Assembly (NCBI RefSeq): GCF_001645105.1
Contig: NZ_LKEG01000052.1
Span: 506,970-570,969, forward strand
Direction of reading: 5' to 3'
DNA from: Pseudomonas marginalis
Lineage (GTDB): Bacteria > Pseudomonadota > Gammaproteobacteria > Pseudomonadales > Pseudomonadaceae
DNA: 64,000 bases
This document shows positions 1 through 8,417 of this stretch, piece after piece (positions within the stretch are counted from its first letter, which is position 1; every line of letters begins with the position of its first letter). A model generated the notes under the pieces. That model was not told where the DNA came from. It saw only the letters and a list, made by a program, of their open reading frames with translations, and made no database searches. A program made the translations under genes and the position numbers.

Positions 1-25
1 CTGTTTGCCTCGCTCCGGAGACGTC

Positions 26-496
26 ATGACCCCCGCATTGGATTTGTTGAAAAAAGTTCGCGCCGAACATCGAATCCACAGTTACGAACATGATCCCAAG
101 GCTGCTTCGTATGGGCTGGAGGCCGCGGAAAAATTGGGCCTCGACCCGGCGCAGGTGTTCAAGACCTTGCTGGCCAGCAGCGAGAAGGGCGAATTGTTGG
201 TGGCGGTGGTGCCGGTCGTCGGAAGTCTGGATTTAAAAGCCCTGGCTCACGCGGCAGGCGTCAAGAAAGTTGAAATGGCCGACCCGGCAGCGGCGCAGCG
301 TTCCACCGGCTACCTGCTAGGTGGTATCAGCCCGCTGGGGCAGAAGAAGCGTTTGCGCACGTTTATTGATGTGACGGCGCAGCCATTCGCAACGATTTTT
401 GTGAGCGCGGGGAGGAGGGGCTTGGAGGTTGAATTGCCGGCGGTGGTGCTGGCGGAGCATACCCAGGCCAAGTTCGCGCCGATTGGTCGCGCCTGA
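26..496 (+). CDS. ybaK: Cys-tRNA(Pro)/Cys-tRNA(Cys) deacylase, YbaK/EbsC type
   Basis: The 156-aa product matches the YbaK family, free-standing editing domains that hydrolyse Cys mischarged onto tRNA(Pro) in the cytoplasm. Family features visible are the early KKVRAEHRIHSYEHDP stretch, the VFKTLL segment carrying the invariant lysine of the editing site, and GGISPLGQKK near residue 100. I placed the start at the ATG at 26 because a GGAG ribosome site lies at about 17-20; an upstream TTG would add seven residues. Full length for the family. The gene upstream is outside the window. Confidence 0.88.
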   Translation: MTPALDLLKKVRAEHRIHSYEHDPKAASYGLEAAEKLGLDPAQVFKTLLASSEKGELLVAVVPVVGSLDLKALAHAAGVKKVEMADPAAAQRSTGYLLGGISPLGQKKRLRTFIDVTAQPFATIFVSAGRRGLEVELPAVVLAEHTQAKFAPIGRA

Positions 497-522
497 GATC
501 CGCCTTCGAAGGCTACCGAGGT

Positions 523-615
523 CCAATGTGGGACTTGCTCCCGATAGCAGTCTATCAGCCAGCTTATCTGTGACTGATACACCGCTATCGGCAGCAAGCC
601 CCTCTCACATTATTG
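523..615. repeat. Imperfect inverted repeat (REP-like) between ybaK and the ABC ATPase
   Basis: The arms read CAATGTGGGACTTGCTCCCG on the left and the near-complement ending in CATTATTG on the right, with a second pair, CGATAGC/GCTATCG, inside. The shape and wording are those of dispersed extragenic repeats in fluorescent pseudomonads. It may also act as a two-way terminator between the convergent genes. Confidence 0.6.
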
Positions 616-626
616 ACCTGGTTTCG

Positions 627-1736
627 TCAGTGAGCGGCGCTGTGGCGCCGCACGCCGGACTCGCTCTGAGGAATCTGCGCCGCCGTGCTGCCGGACGCCT
701 GGAACAACACCAAGTGTTCGGCCGCCACCCGAATCCCCACATCCGCGCCCACCTGATGGTCTGCATGGCTGGGGAAAATCGATTCCAGCTGTGCGCCCGT
801 CGGCAGTTGCAGGCGGTACAACGTCGAAGCGCCGAGGAAGGTCTTGCCGACGATCCGTGCTTTCAAGGCGCTGTCGGGTGCGTAGACGATGTCATCCGGG
901 CGCAGTAGCACGTCCACCGCGCCGCCGGTAGGCCAGGTGTAGGCACGGTTGCCGCGCAGCTCACCCAGTTCGGTGCTGACCGATTCCGGCGAGCTCAATT
1001 GGCCACGAATGAAGTAACCCTGGCCGATAAAACTCGCGACGTAGGGTGTCTGCGGTTCGTGATACAGGTTGTAGGGCGTGTCCCACTGCTCAAGCCGGCC
1101 TTCCTTGAACACACCCACCTGGTCGCTGACGGCAAAGGCTTCTTCCTGGTCATGGGTGACCAGGATCGCACTGGTGCCGCGCGCCTTGAGGATGTCGCGC
1201 ACCTCGTGGCTGAGCTTGCGCCGCAACTCGCCATCCAGGTTGGAGAAGGGTTCATCCAGTAGCAGCAATGCGGGCTCCGGCGCCAGGGCGCGGGCGAGGG
1301 CTACACGTTGTTGCTGGCCACCAGAAAGCTCATGGGGGAAACGCTTGCCCAGGTTCTTCAGGTTTACCAGTTCGAGCAATTCAGCGACCACGCGGTCTTT
1401 TTGCGGGTGTTTGCGAATGCCGAAGGCAATGTTGTCAGCGACGCTGAGGTGAGGAAACAGCGCGTAGTCCTGAAACACCATGCCAATACGACGTTTCTCC
1501 GGTGCCAGGGTGAACCCGGCACTCGAGATGACTTCACCGGCCAGGCTGATTTCGCCCTCGTGCACCGGTTCAAAGCCGGCAATCGCGCGCAGGGTGGTGG
1601 TTTTTCCGCAGCCCGAGGAGCCCAGCAGGCAACCGATATCACCCGCATTGAGGTGCAGGTTGAGGTTCTGCACCACCCGTTGATCTTGATAGCCGCATGC
1701 CAGATTGCGCAGGTTCAGCAGTAATTCATGGCTCAT
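627..1736 (-). CDS. ABC transporter ATP-binding protein, FbpC/PotA-like
   Basis: 369 aa. Walker A is GSSGCGKTT near residue 40, the signature is LSGGQQQRVALARA, Walker B is LLLLDEPFSNLD and the switch histidine is in LVTHDQEEAF. A C-terminal extension of about 130 residues fits the regulatory domain of iron, polyamine or sulfate importers. Its start overlaps the argF stop by 4 bp (ATGA), so the two genes are translationally coupled. No permease or binding protein is adjacent, so the substrate cannot be read from context. In PAO1 a similar ATPase also sits beside argF. Confidence 0.88.
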   Translation of the reverse strand: MSHELLLNLRNLACGYQDQRVVQNLNLHLNAGDIGCLLGSSGCGKTTTLRAIAGFEPVHEGEISLAGEVISSAGFTLAPEKRRIGMVFQDYALFPHLSVADNIAFGIRKHPQKDRVVAELLELVNLKNLGKRFPHELSGGQQQRVALARALAPEPALLLLDEPFSNLDGELRRKLSHEVRDILKARGTSAILVTHDQEEAFAVSDQVGVFKEGRLEQWDTPYNLYHEPQTPYVASFIGQGYFIRGQLSSPESVSTELGELRGNRAYTWPTGGAVDVLLRPDDIVYAPDSALKARIVGKTFLGASTLYRLQLPTGAQLESIFPSHADHQVGADVGIRVAAEHLVLFQASGSTAAQIPQSESGVRRHSAAH

Positions 1737-2653
1737 GCGTGGTGGTAAGACGGCGGGACGAGAAATTCGAGCAACGCCTTTTGCGCATGCAGGCGGTTTT
1801 CAGCCTGGTCCCAGGCGACCGAACGTGGGTCGTCGAGCAGGTCGAGGCTGATTTCCTCGCCACGGTGGGCGGGCAGGCAGTGCATGAACAGTACGTCCGG
1901 CGCGGCCAGGTCGAGCAGTTCGCGGGTGACCTGGTACGGCGCAAACAAGGCCAGGCGCTTGGCGGTTTCGTCTTCCTGGCCCATGGAGGTCCAGACGTCG
2001 GTGCTGACCAGGTGCGCGCCGACAACGGCGTCCTTAGGATCGCGCAGCAGTTGTACGCGACCGTCTGCCTTGGCGAGGAATTCGGCGCTGGGCTCAAAAC
2101 CTTCGGGGCAGGCGACGCGCAGGTGGAAGTCGAACTGGATCGCCGCTTCTATATAGCTGTTGCACATGTTGTTGCCATCACCGATCCAGGCGACGGTCTT
2201 GCCCTGGATCGAGCCACGGTGCTCAAGGAAGGTTTGCATGTCGGCCAGCAACTGGCACGGGTGCAGGTCGTCGGACAGGCCGTTGATGACGGGAACGCGC
2301 GAATGAGCGGCAAATTCGGTCACGGTGCTGTGGGCAAAGGTACGGATCATCACCGCATCCAGCATGCGTGACATGACCCTGGCGCTATCGGCGATAGGCT
2401 CGCCACGGCCCAGTTGGGTATCACGCGATGACAAGAAGATGGCTTGGCCACCCAGTTGGATCATGCCGGCTTCGAAGGACACGCGGGTGCGGGTCGACGA
2501 CTTCTCGAAAATCATCCCGAGCACGCGGTTTTTCAAAGGCTCGAACAGTACGCCGCGGTTACGCAGGTCTTTAAGCTCAATGCCTCGACGGATCACGCTG
2601 ACCAGCTCTTCGGGCGTGCAATCCATCAGGGAGAGAAAGTGCCTTGCGCTCAT
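1733..2653 (-). CDS. argF: Ornithine carbamoyltransferase, anabolic
   Basis: 306 aa. It transfers the carbamoyl group to ornithine to give citrulline, the sixth step of arginine synthesis. Seen directly: the carbamoyl-phosphate loop SSTRTRVSFE, HPCQLLADM in the middle, and the ornithine loop HCLPAHRGEE near the C-terminus. Full length. Two ATGs are adjacent; I chose the second (2653) because the protein then begins MSARHFL like relatives. It is first in a two-gene unit with the ABC ATPase. A sigma70-like promoter with an overlapping ArgR half-site lies about 110 bp upstream, consistent with arginine repression. Confidence 0.96.
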   Translation of the reverse strand: MSARHFLSLMDCTPEELVSVIRRGIELKDLRNRGVLFEPLKNRVLGMIFEKSSTRTRVSFEAGMIQLGGQAIFLSSRDTQLGRGEPIADSARVMSRMLDAVMIRTFAHSTVTEFAAHSRVPVINGLSDDLHPCQLLADMQTFLEHRGSIQGKTVAWIGDGNNMCNSYIEAAIQFDFHLRVACPEGFEPSAEFLAKADGRVQLLRDPKDAVVGAHLVSTDVWTSMGQEDETAKRLALFAPYQVTRELLDLAAPDVLFMHCLPAHRGEEISLDLLDDPRSVAWDQAENRLHAQKALLEFLVPPSYHHA

Positions 2654-2766
2654 CATTAACTACCTTTTGCAACAGACCGCAGATACTCAAAGCCTTGTTT
2701 ATTGTGACAACGGGCGAGACCTGCGGCGAAAGCCGCACGGGGCGACGAAATAGGGGAAGGCGCGAT

Positions 2767-2794
2767 CTTATAATTAAATGTCGCGTCTTACCAA
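2767..2794 (-). promoter_or_regulatory. argF promoter with overlapping ArgR half-site
   Basis: On the minus strand a -35 TTGGTA (2794-2789) and a -10 TATAAG (2772-2767) are 16 bp apart. On the plus strand TGTCGC-N8-AA at 2779-2794 fits the Pseudomonas ArgR half-site consensus and covers the -35 and spacer. This placement suits repression. Only one clear half-site is seen. Confidence 0.5.
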
Positions 2795-3086
2795 TAGGGC
2801 TACGGTTTTTAAGGGCGTTCAAGCAGGGCGCCGAGGCGCTTTTGAAGACGAATTCCAGACAGCAGCGGTTCATTTGTACACTGGCGTCGCAACCTTTTGC
2901 AATGTGCGGAGGCGGCTGCAGGCCAGGCTGCGTCGGTTTCAGCGCGCGCCTGCGAGGTTTCTGAAACATTTGCTCATGCTTAGCCATGGCCTGGCCTGAT
3001 GCTTGTCGATTCACGGCACTGACGTTGGTGGTGCCTTGGCCGTCCGCGGGCCATAGTTAGGCCAAAGCCCTGATAAGAGACTGGCC
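2795..3086. other. Intergenic region between argF and the molybdopterin enzyme, no gene seen
   Basis: Open frames here are short, lack ribosome sites and match nothing I recognise. The stretch presumably holds the promoter of the downstream oxidoreductase, but no convincing -35/-10 pair stands out. Confidence 0.5.
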
Positions 3087-5195
3087 ATGACCAAGACTCT
3101 CCACCACCGTGCCTGCCATTTGTGTGAAGCCATCTGTGGCCTGACGCTGGAAACCACCCAAGCCGAGGACGGCAGTCTGGCGATCACTTCGATCAAGGGC
3201 GACGCCCAGGACAGTTTCAGCCGTGGGCATATCTGTCCCAAGGCCGTCGCGCTGCAAGACATCCAGAATGATCCCGACCGCCTGCACCAGCCCATGCGGC
3301 GGGTGGGCAACGAATGGCAGCCGATTGCCTGGGACGAGGCCTTTGCCCTCATCGCCGAACGGCTGGCGGGGATTCAGGCGCGGCATGGGCAGAATGCGGT
3401 GGCGGTGTATCAGGGCAATCCCAGCGTGCATAACTATGGGCTGATGACCCACAGTAACTATTTTCTGGGGCAGTTGAAGACGCGCAATCGGTTTTCGGCG
3501 ACCTCGGTGGACCAATTACCCCATCACCTCACCAGCTACCTCATGTACGGCCATGGCCTGTTGCTGCCAATCCCCGACATCGACCACACCGACTTCATGC
3601 TGATCCTGGGGGGCAACCCGCTGGCGTCCAACGGCAGCATCATGACCGTGCCGGATGTGGAAAAGCGCCTCAAGGCGATTCAGGCACGCGGCGGCAAAGT
3701 GGTGGTGGTCGATCCTCGGCGCAGCGAGACGGCAGCCATTGCCGATCAGCATCTGTTCGTGCGGCCAGGCGGTGATGCGGCGTTGTTGTTTGGGGTGCTC
3801 AACACCTTGTTCAGCGAAAACCTGACCCGCGACAGCCATCTACCCATTGAAGGCCTGGAGGATGTACGCCGCGCCATCGCAGGGTTTAGCGCTGAGGCCA
3901 TGAGTCGCCAGTGTGCGGTGCCTGCCGAACAGATCCGCCAACTGGCGCGGGACTTTGCCGCCGCCGACAAGGCGGTGTGCTACGGGCGCATGGGGGTGTC
4001 GACCCAGGCGTTCGGCACGCTGTGCCATTGGCTGGTGCAATTGATCAACCTGGTGACTGGCAATCTGGACCGTGTCGGTGGCGCGCTGTGCACCACGCCG
4101 GCGGTGGATTTGGTGGCAGCGACCGGCGGCGGGCATTTCAATCGTTGGCAGAGCCGGGTTTCCGGGCGCCCGGAGTACGGCGGGGAGTTGCCGGTGTCGG
4201 CCTTGGCTGAGGAAATGCTCACCGAAGGCGAAGGGCAAATCCGGGCATTGGTGACGGTGGCCGGTAATCCGGTGTTGTCGACGCCTAACGGCCGTCAGCT
4301 GGAACAGGCGCTGGATGGCCTGGAGTTCATGGTCAGCATCGACCTTTATATCAACGAGACCACACGCTATGCCGACCTGATCCTGCCGTCCACGTCGGCG
4401 CTCGAAAACGATCACTACGACACCACGTTCAATATGTTTGCGGTGCGTAACGTTACGCGATTCAATCGCGCGATTTTGCCCAAGCCGGAAGGCGCGCTGC
4501 ATGACTGGGAGATTTTCGTCGGCCTGGCCAAGGCGTTCGCGGCGCAGACGGGGGTTGCGCTCAAACCCACCCTGCCGCCTGCACAGATGATCGACTTTGG
4601 CTTGCGTGCCGGGGTGTACGGTGACGCGTCCAGCCATAAGCTGTCCGTGGCAATGCTGGCAGACCATCCCCACGGCGTGGACCTCGGGCCGCTCCAGCCC
4701 AATCTTGCCGCTCGTTTGAAGACCACCAATGGCAAGGTGCAAGCGGCGCCGGCGGTGATCCTCGCCGACCTGGCGCGGTTTGCGGCGCAGCCGGTGCCTG
4801 TGGCCGACGAACTGCTGCTGATTGGCCGCCGCCATGTGCGCAGCAATAATTCCTGGATGCATAACTATCACCGGCTCGTGAAGGGCAAGCCGCGCCATCA
4901 ATTGTTGATGCATCCGGATGACCTGGCCCGTCGGCAACTGAGCGATGGCCAGCGCGTGCGCGTCAGTTCGCGCATCGGCATGATCGAAGTGGAAGTGCTG
5001 GCCAGCCTGGACATGATGCCTGGCGTGGTCAGCCTGCCCCACGGTTGGGGGCATGGGCGCCCAGGTGTCCAGATGACGATCGCCAGCGGGCAACCAGGCG
5101 CGAGTGCCAATGACTTGACCGACGAGCGGCGGCTGGATGAGTTATCGGGCAATGCTGCGTTGAACGGTGTTCCCGTGCAGGTAGCAGCCGCCTGA
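3087..5195 (+). CDS. Molybdopterin-dependent oxidoreductase with N-terminal 4Fe-4S site
   Basis: 702 aa. The N-terminus has C10-x2-C13-x3-C17-x32-C50, the 4Fe-4S pattern of the formate dehydrogenase/nitrate reductase (DMSO reductase) superfamily. Bis-MGD binding segments typical of the family follow, such as GGNPLASNGS, VVDPRRSETA and the C-terminal LPHGWGHGRP. There is no Tat signal, so it should be cytoplasmic. The substrate is unknown. No partner subunit is adjacent; the next gene, grxD, is 77 bp downstream. It could be an orphan reductase fed by a soluble ferredoxin. Confidence 0.88.
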   Translation: MTKTLHHRACHLCEAICGLTLETTQAEDGSLAITSIKGDAQDSFSRGHICPKAVALQDIQNDPDRLHQPMRRVGNEWQPIAWDEAFALIAERLAGIQARHGQNAVAVYQGNPSVHNYGLMTHSNYFLGQLKTRNRFSATSVDQLPHHLTSYLMYGHGLLLPIPDIDHTDFMLILGGNPLASNGSIMTVPDVEKRLKAIQARGGKVVVVDPRRSETAAIADQHLFVRPGGDAALLFGVLNTLFSENLTRDSHLPIEGLEDVRRAIAGFSAEAMSRQCAVPAEQIRQLARDFAAADKAVCYGRMGVSTQAFGTLCHWLVQLINLVTGNLDRVGGALCTTPAVDLVAATGGGHFNRWQSRVSGRPEYGGELPVSALAEEMLTEGEGQIRALVTVAGNPVLSTPNGRQLEQALDGLEFMVSIDLYINETTRYADLILPSTSALENDHYDTTFNMFAVRNVTRFNRAILPKPEGALHDWEIFVGLAKAFAAQTGVALKPTLPPAQMIDFGLRAGVYGDASSHKLSVAMLADHPHGVDLGPLQPNLAARLKTTNGKVQAAPAVILADLARFAAQPVPVADELLLIGRRHVRSNNSWMHNYHRLVKGKPRHQLLMHPDDLARRQLSDGQRVRVSSRIGMIEVEVLASLDMMPGVVSLPHGWGHGRPGVQMTIASGQPGASANDLTDERRLDELSGNAALNGVPVQVAAA

Positions 5196-5272
5196 GCACC
5201 GCGCTGGAATTTTGCGTTACAATGCGCCACCGTGCCGACCTGTGAGTCGCAAAGTTCCAGCCGAGGTGTTCC

Positions 5273-5611
5273 ATGGATATCATCGAAACGATCAAAGAGC
5301 AGATTGCCAACAACACCATTCTGCTTTACATGAAGGGCGCGCCCAACGCTCCTCAGTGCGGTTTCTCCGCGAAGGCGTCCCAGGCCATCATGGCGTGTGG
5401 CGAGAAATTCGCTTACGTGGATATCCTGCAAAACCCTGAAATCCGCGCCAACCTGCCGAAGTACGCCAACTGGCCTACGTTCCCACAGCTGTGGGTAGCC
5501 GGTGAGCTGGTCGGCGGTAGCGACATCATCGTTGAGATGGCCGCTGATGGTTCGCTGCAAACGCTGGTCAAAGAAGCAGCGGCAAACGCCGCAGCCAAGA
5601 CTAACGCTTGA
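5273..5611 (+). CDS. grxD: Monothiol glutaredoxin, Grx4/GrxD family
   Basis: 112 aa with the monothiol CGFS active site at residues 29-32 (NAPQCGFSAKA), the glutathione-binding WPTFPQLW and the GGSDI motif. GrxD proteins bind a glutathione-ligated 2Fe-2S cluster and hand it to targets, often with BolA. The neighbours are iron-storage genes (bfr, bfd), which fits a role in iron or cluster handling. Full length. Confidence 0.95.
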   Translation: MDIIETIKEQIANNTILLYMKGAPNAPQCGFSAKASQAIMACGEKFAYVDILQNPEIRANLPKYANWPTFPQLWVAGELVGGSDIIVEMAADGSLQTLVKEAAANAAAKTNA

Positions 5612-5635
5612 TGCTTCTGTAAAAAGCCGTGCAAT

Positions 5636-5672
5636 AAAAAGCCCCGCGTCTCTAAGAGAGCGGGGCTTTTTT
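5636..5672 (+). terminator. Terminator between grxD and bfr
   Basis: Stem GCCCCGC (5641-5647) pairs with GCGGGGC (5660-5666) and is followed by six T; the A-run on the left lets it also stop the convergent bfr transcript. Confidence 0.85.
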
Positions 5673-5690
5673 GTACCTGCGTGCTGGGGC

Positions 5691-6161
5691 TTATTCGCCC
5701 ATCTGCGATTGCAGGTAGTTTTCCAGGCTGACTTTGTCGATCAGGCCCAGTTGGGTTTCCAGCCAGTCGATGTGTTCTTCCTGGTCTTCCAGGATGTCTT
5801 CCAGCAGCTCACGGCTGCCGAAGTCGCCTTTGGTTTCGCAGTGAGCAATGGCGGCCTTGAGGTCGCTGTGGCTCTTGCGCTCAAAACCCAGGTCGCTGCT
5901 GATCATTTCTAGGGTGTGCTCGCCGATGTTCAGCTTGCCCAGGTCCTGCACGTTCGGCAGGCCTTCCAGGAACAGGATGCGCTTGATCAGCGCGTCGGCG
6001 TCTTTCATGGCCTTGATGGATTCTTTGTATTCACGCTTGCCGAGCTTTTCCAGGCCCCAATCGTCATACATGCGCGCATGCAGGAAGTACTGATTGATCG
6101 CGACCAGTTCATTGGCAAGGATTTTGTTGAGTTGCTGGATGACTGAGATGTCGCCTTTCAT
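5691..6161 (-). CDS. bfr: Bacterioferritin subunit with incomplete ferroxidase site
   Basis: 156 aa, ferritin-like four-helix bundle with the bacterioferritin opening MKGD and the heme-ligand methionine at position 52. By the usual bacterioferritin numbering E18, E94 and H130 are kept, but positions 51, 54 and 127 read Ala, Asp and Gln instead of Glu, His and Glu. The dinuclear iron-oxidising centre therefore looks disabled while heme binding is preserved. Such a subunit could work in a mixed shell with an active subunit coded elsewhere. bfd lies about 200 bp upstream on the same strand. Confidence 0.9.
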   Translation of the reverse strand: MKGDISVIQQLNKILANELVAINQYFLHARMYDDWGLEKLGKREYKESIKAMKDADALIKRILFLEGLPNVQDLGKLNIGEHTLEMISSDLGFERKSHSDLKAAIAHCETKGDFGSRELLEDILEDQEEHIDWLETQLGLIDKVSLENYLQSQMGE

Positions 6162-6319
6162 GACTGGGGTCCTGCCCTGTAATAGCTGTGTATAAGGCGG
6201 AGTTTGAGCGGCGAATTCCTTAGTGTCAAACCTAAGTTATTGAATAATAAATGAAAATTAATCGGAATAAGAATGTTTGTGTTCCGCGTCTTGGCGCTAA
6301 CTAATTGAATTGCGGGCAT

Positions 6320-6348
6320 AAAAAACCGGACGTTAAGTCCGGTTCTTT
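6320..6348 (-). terminator. Terminator downstream of bfd
   Basis: Stem ACCGGAC/GTCCGGT at 6325-6343. On the minus strand it is followed by a T-run, so it ends the bfd transcript before bfr. Confidence 0.75.
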
Positions 6349-6361
6349 AAAACACGCCCAA

Positions 6362-6580
6362 TCAGGCGTGTGTAAATTCTGCTGAATAGGGGAGCGCGGC
6401 CTGCGCTGTCTGCAGCTGCGTCAGGGTTTCCCGTACCACTTGCTTGGCGAGGCAAGCACATTTGCCACACTGGCTGGCAACGCCGGTGGTTTCACGCACT
6501 TCCTTGTAGCTGCAGCAACCTTCATAGATTGCTTCGCGGATTTGTCCGTCGGTGACGCCAGTACAGAGGCACACATACAT
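6362..6580 (-). CDS. bfd: Bacterioferritin-associated ferredoxin
   Basis: 72 aa. Four cysteines bind a 2Fe-2S cluster: C4 and C6 in MYVCLCTG, then CGKC around residues 38-41. Bfd docks on bacterioferritin at the heme and passes electrons inward to release stored iron when iron is scarce. A Fur-box-like site lies about 50 bp upstream, fitting induction under iron limitation. The ORF ends in an alanine-rich tail. Full length for the family. Confidence 0.95.
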   Translation of the reverse strand: MYVCLCTGVTDGQIREAIYEGCCSYKEVRETTGVASQCGKCACLAKQVVRETLTQLQTAQAALPYSAEFTHA

Positions 6581-6628
6581 AAGGGAGAACCATCGCGGGT
6601 TTAAGGCTTAAGTGCGATGGATCTTAAT

Positions 6629-6647
6629 GTTAACGAGAATGATTGTC
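6629..6647 (-). promoter_or_regulatory. Fur-box-like site upstream of bfd
   Basis: The minus strand reads GACAATCATTCTCGTTAAC. By eye it matches the 19-bp Fur consensus at 13 positions, and it lies about 50 bp ahead of bfd. Confidence 0.6.
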
Positions 6648-6823
6648 AAAGTAGATTCGTAGGGTATTGGCTGGCACCGCGCCCGCACTGACGAACGGTT
6701 TTTTCAGTGTATGATGGTCGGTCTTCACGAAGCGTGACTGCGTCACAGGGCTGTCGCTTAAACACGGCAGACTCGGGCCGGTCCTTTTACTTCAATCGTC
6801 ACCCTCACATCAGGAGATATCCA

Positions 6824-7426
6824 ATGAGCGTACTCGTCGGCAAACAAGCCCCGGATTTCGACGTACCCGCCGTCCTCGGCAATGGCGAAATCGTTGACAG
6901 CTTCAAACTGTCTGAAGCCATCAAAGGCAAATACGGCCTGGTGTTCTTCTACCCGCTGGACTTCACCTTCGTCTGCCCGTCCGAGCTGATCGCCCTGGAC
7001 CACCGCATGGACGATTTCAAGGCGCGCAACGTTGAAGTGGTCGCCGTTTCCATCGACTCCCATTTCACTCACAACGCTTGGCGCAACACCGCCATCAATG
7101 ATGGCGGCATCGGCAAAGTCAAATACACCATGGCTGCCGACATGAAGCACGACATCGCCAAGGCTTACGACGTTGAATCCGAAGGCGGCGTGGCTTTCCG
7201 TGGCGCGTTCCTGATCGACGACAAAGGCGTGGTTCGCTCCCAGATCATCAACGACCTGCCACTGGGTCGTAACATGGAAGAGCTGATCCGTCTGGTCGAC
7301 GCCCTGCAATTCCACGAAGAGCACGGCGAAGTCTGCCCTGCCAACTGGAAAAAAGGCGACAAAGGCATGAACGCTTCGCCGGAAGGTGTTGCGGCTTACC
7401 TGACCGAGAACGCTGGCAAGCTGTAA
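6824..7426 (+). CDS. 2-Cys peroxiredoxin (AhpC/Prx1 family)
   Basis: 200 aa. The peroxidatic cysteine is in FTFVCPSEL near residue 50 and the resolving cysteine in GEVCPANWKKG near residue 170, as in typical 2-Cys peroxiredoxins. It reduces H2O2 and organic peroxides in the cytoplasm. The ATG at 6824 has an AGGAG site just upstream. It is divergent from the Fur-box-preceded bfd gene, so oxidative-stress defence sits beside iron storage, as in other pseudomonads. Confidence 0.95.
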   Translation: MSVLVGKQAPDFDVPAVLGNGEIVDSFKLSEAIKGKYGLVFFYPLDFTFVCPSELIALDHRMDDFKARNVEVVAVSIDSHFTHNAWRNTAINDGGIGKVKYTMAADMKHDIAKAYDVESEGGVAFRGAFLIDDKGVVRSQIINDLPLGRNMEELIRLVDALQFHEEHGEVCPANWKKGDKGMNASPEGVAAYLTENAGKL

Positions 7427-7446
7427 GCCAGAGTCGAGGTACAAAA

Positions 7447-7477
7447 AAACCGGCCTGTGAAAGGGCCGGTTTTTTTA
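7447..7477 (+). terminator. Terminator of the peroxiredoxin gene
   Basis: Stem ACCGGCC/GGGCCGGT followed by seven T. Confidence 0.85.
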
Positions 7478-7505
7478 TGTGGAGGAAAAGCCCCTGGGGC
7501 AAGCG

Positions 7506-7740
7506 TGCTTTTTGTGGTGAGCGGGCTTGGTGTGGTGAGCGGGCTTGCCCCGCGCTGGGCTGCGAAGCGGCCCTAAAACCTGCCTGCGAGGTCTAGCTGA
7601 ATAAATGCGCTGCCTGGATTGGGGCTGCTGCGCAGCCCAGCGCGGGGCAAGCCCGCTCACCACAGTAAGCCCTTTCACCACAACAAGCCCCTTCACCACA
7701 CTAAGCCCGCTCACCATAGCGAGTCCGCTCACCACAAAAG
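7506..7740. repeat. REP pair plus 18-bp tandem repeats
   Basis: Two REP elements in opposite orientation share GAGCGGGCTTGCCCCGCG (one from about 7530, its complement at about 7638-7660). The right one runs into five 18-bp direct units of the form AAGCCCGCTCACCACAGT starting at 7649, 7667, 7685, 7703 and 7721. Two complementary units stand at about 7515-7550. No gene is seen in the 319-bp gap. Confidence 0.85.
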
Positions 7741-7745
7741 CGCTG

Positions 7746-8417
7746 TTAGTCGTTGAAGTCTTCCCAGCCGCCCATCTGCTTCCAACGGTTGACGATGCCG
7801 CAGAACAGCTCGGCAGTCTTCTCGGTGTCGTAGCGGGCCGAGTGCGCCTCGCGACCGTCAAAGTCGATACCCGCCGCTTGGCAGGCCTTCGCCAGTACGG
7901 TCTGGCCATAAGCCAGGCCAGCGAGGGTCGCGGTGTCGAAGCTGGAGAACGGGTGAAACGGGTTGCGCTTCATGTCCAGCCGCGCCACGGCGGCATTCAG
8001 GAAGCCCAGGTCGAAGCTGCTGTTATGGCCGACGAGGATCGCGCGTTTGCAGCCATTGGCCTTCAACGCCTTGCGCACGCCACGGAAGATATCGGTCAGT
8101 GCCGCTTCTTCACTCACCGCCATGCGCAGCGGGTGATCGAGCTTGATCCCGGTGAACTCCAGGGCAGCGGCTTCGATGTTGGCGCCTTCGAATGGCTCCA
8201 CCCTAAAGAAGTGGGTGTGTTCCGGGAACACAAAACCCTGTTCGTCCATGCCGATGGTGGTCGCCGCGATTTCCAGCAGCGCGTCGGTGGCGCAGTTGAA
8301 ACCACCGGTTTCTACGTCGATGACAACCGGCAGATAGCCGCGGAACCGCTCGGCCATCGGGTGACGGGAACCGCCACCACTGTGCTCGTGTTCGTCATCG
8401 TAATGGTCTTCACTCAC
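7746..8417 (-). CDS. rnt: Ribonuclease T
   Basis: 223 aa DEDDh exonuclease that trims the 3' ends of tRNA and other stable RNAs. Exo I is VIDVETGGFN near residue 33, Exo II is HNSSFDLGFL, and Exo III is HSARYDTEKTAE with the catalytic His and Asp. It overlaps the end of pyrC by 4 bp (ATGA), so the two form a transcription unit as in other pseudomonads. Confidence 0.95.
   Translation of the reverse strand: MSEDHYDDEHEHSGGGSRHPMAERFRGYLPVVIDVETGGFNCATDALLEIAATTIGMDEQGFVFPEHTHFFRVEPFEGANIEAAALEFTGIKLDHPLRMAVSEEAALTDIFRGVRKALKANGCKRAILVGHNSSFDLGFLNAAVARLDMKRNPFHPFSSFDTATLAGLAYGQTVLAKACQAAGIDFDGREAHSARYDTEKTAELFCGIVNRWKQMGGWEDFND

Noticed and set aside
2577..3014. 145-aa minus-strand frame upstream of argF
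   Set aside because: Overlaps the argF start and promoter; no ribosome site or family resemblance.
7649..7738. Possible CRISPR array
   Set aside because: Units are 18 bp and contiguous without spacers; they derive from a REP element. No cas genes are seen.
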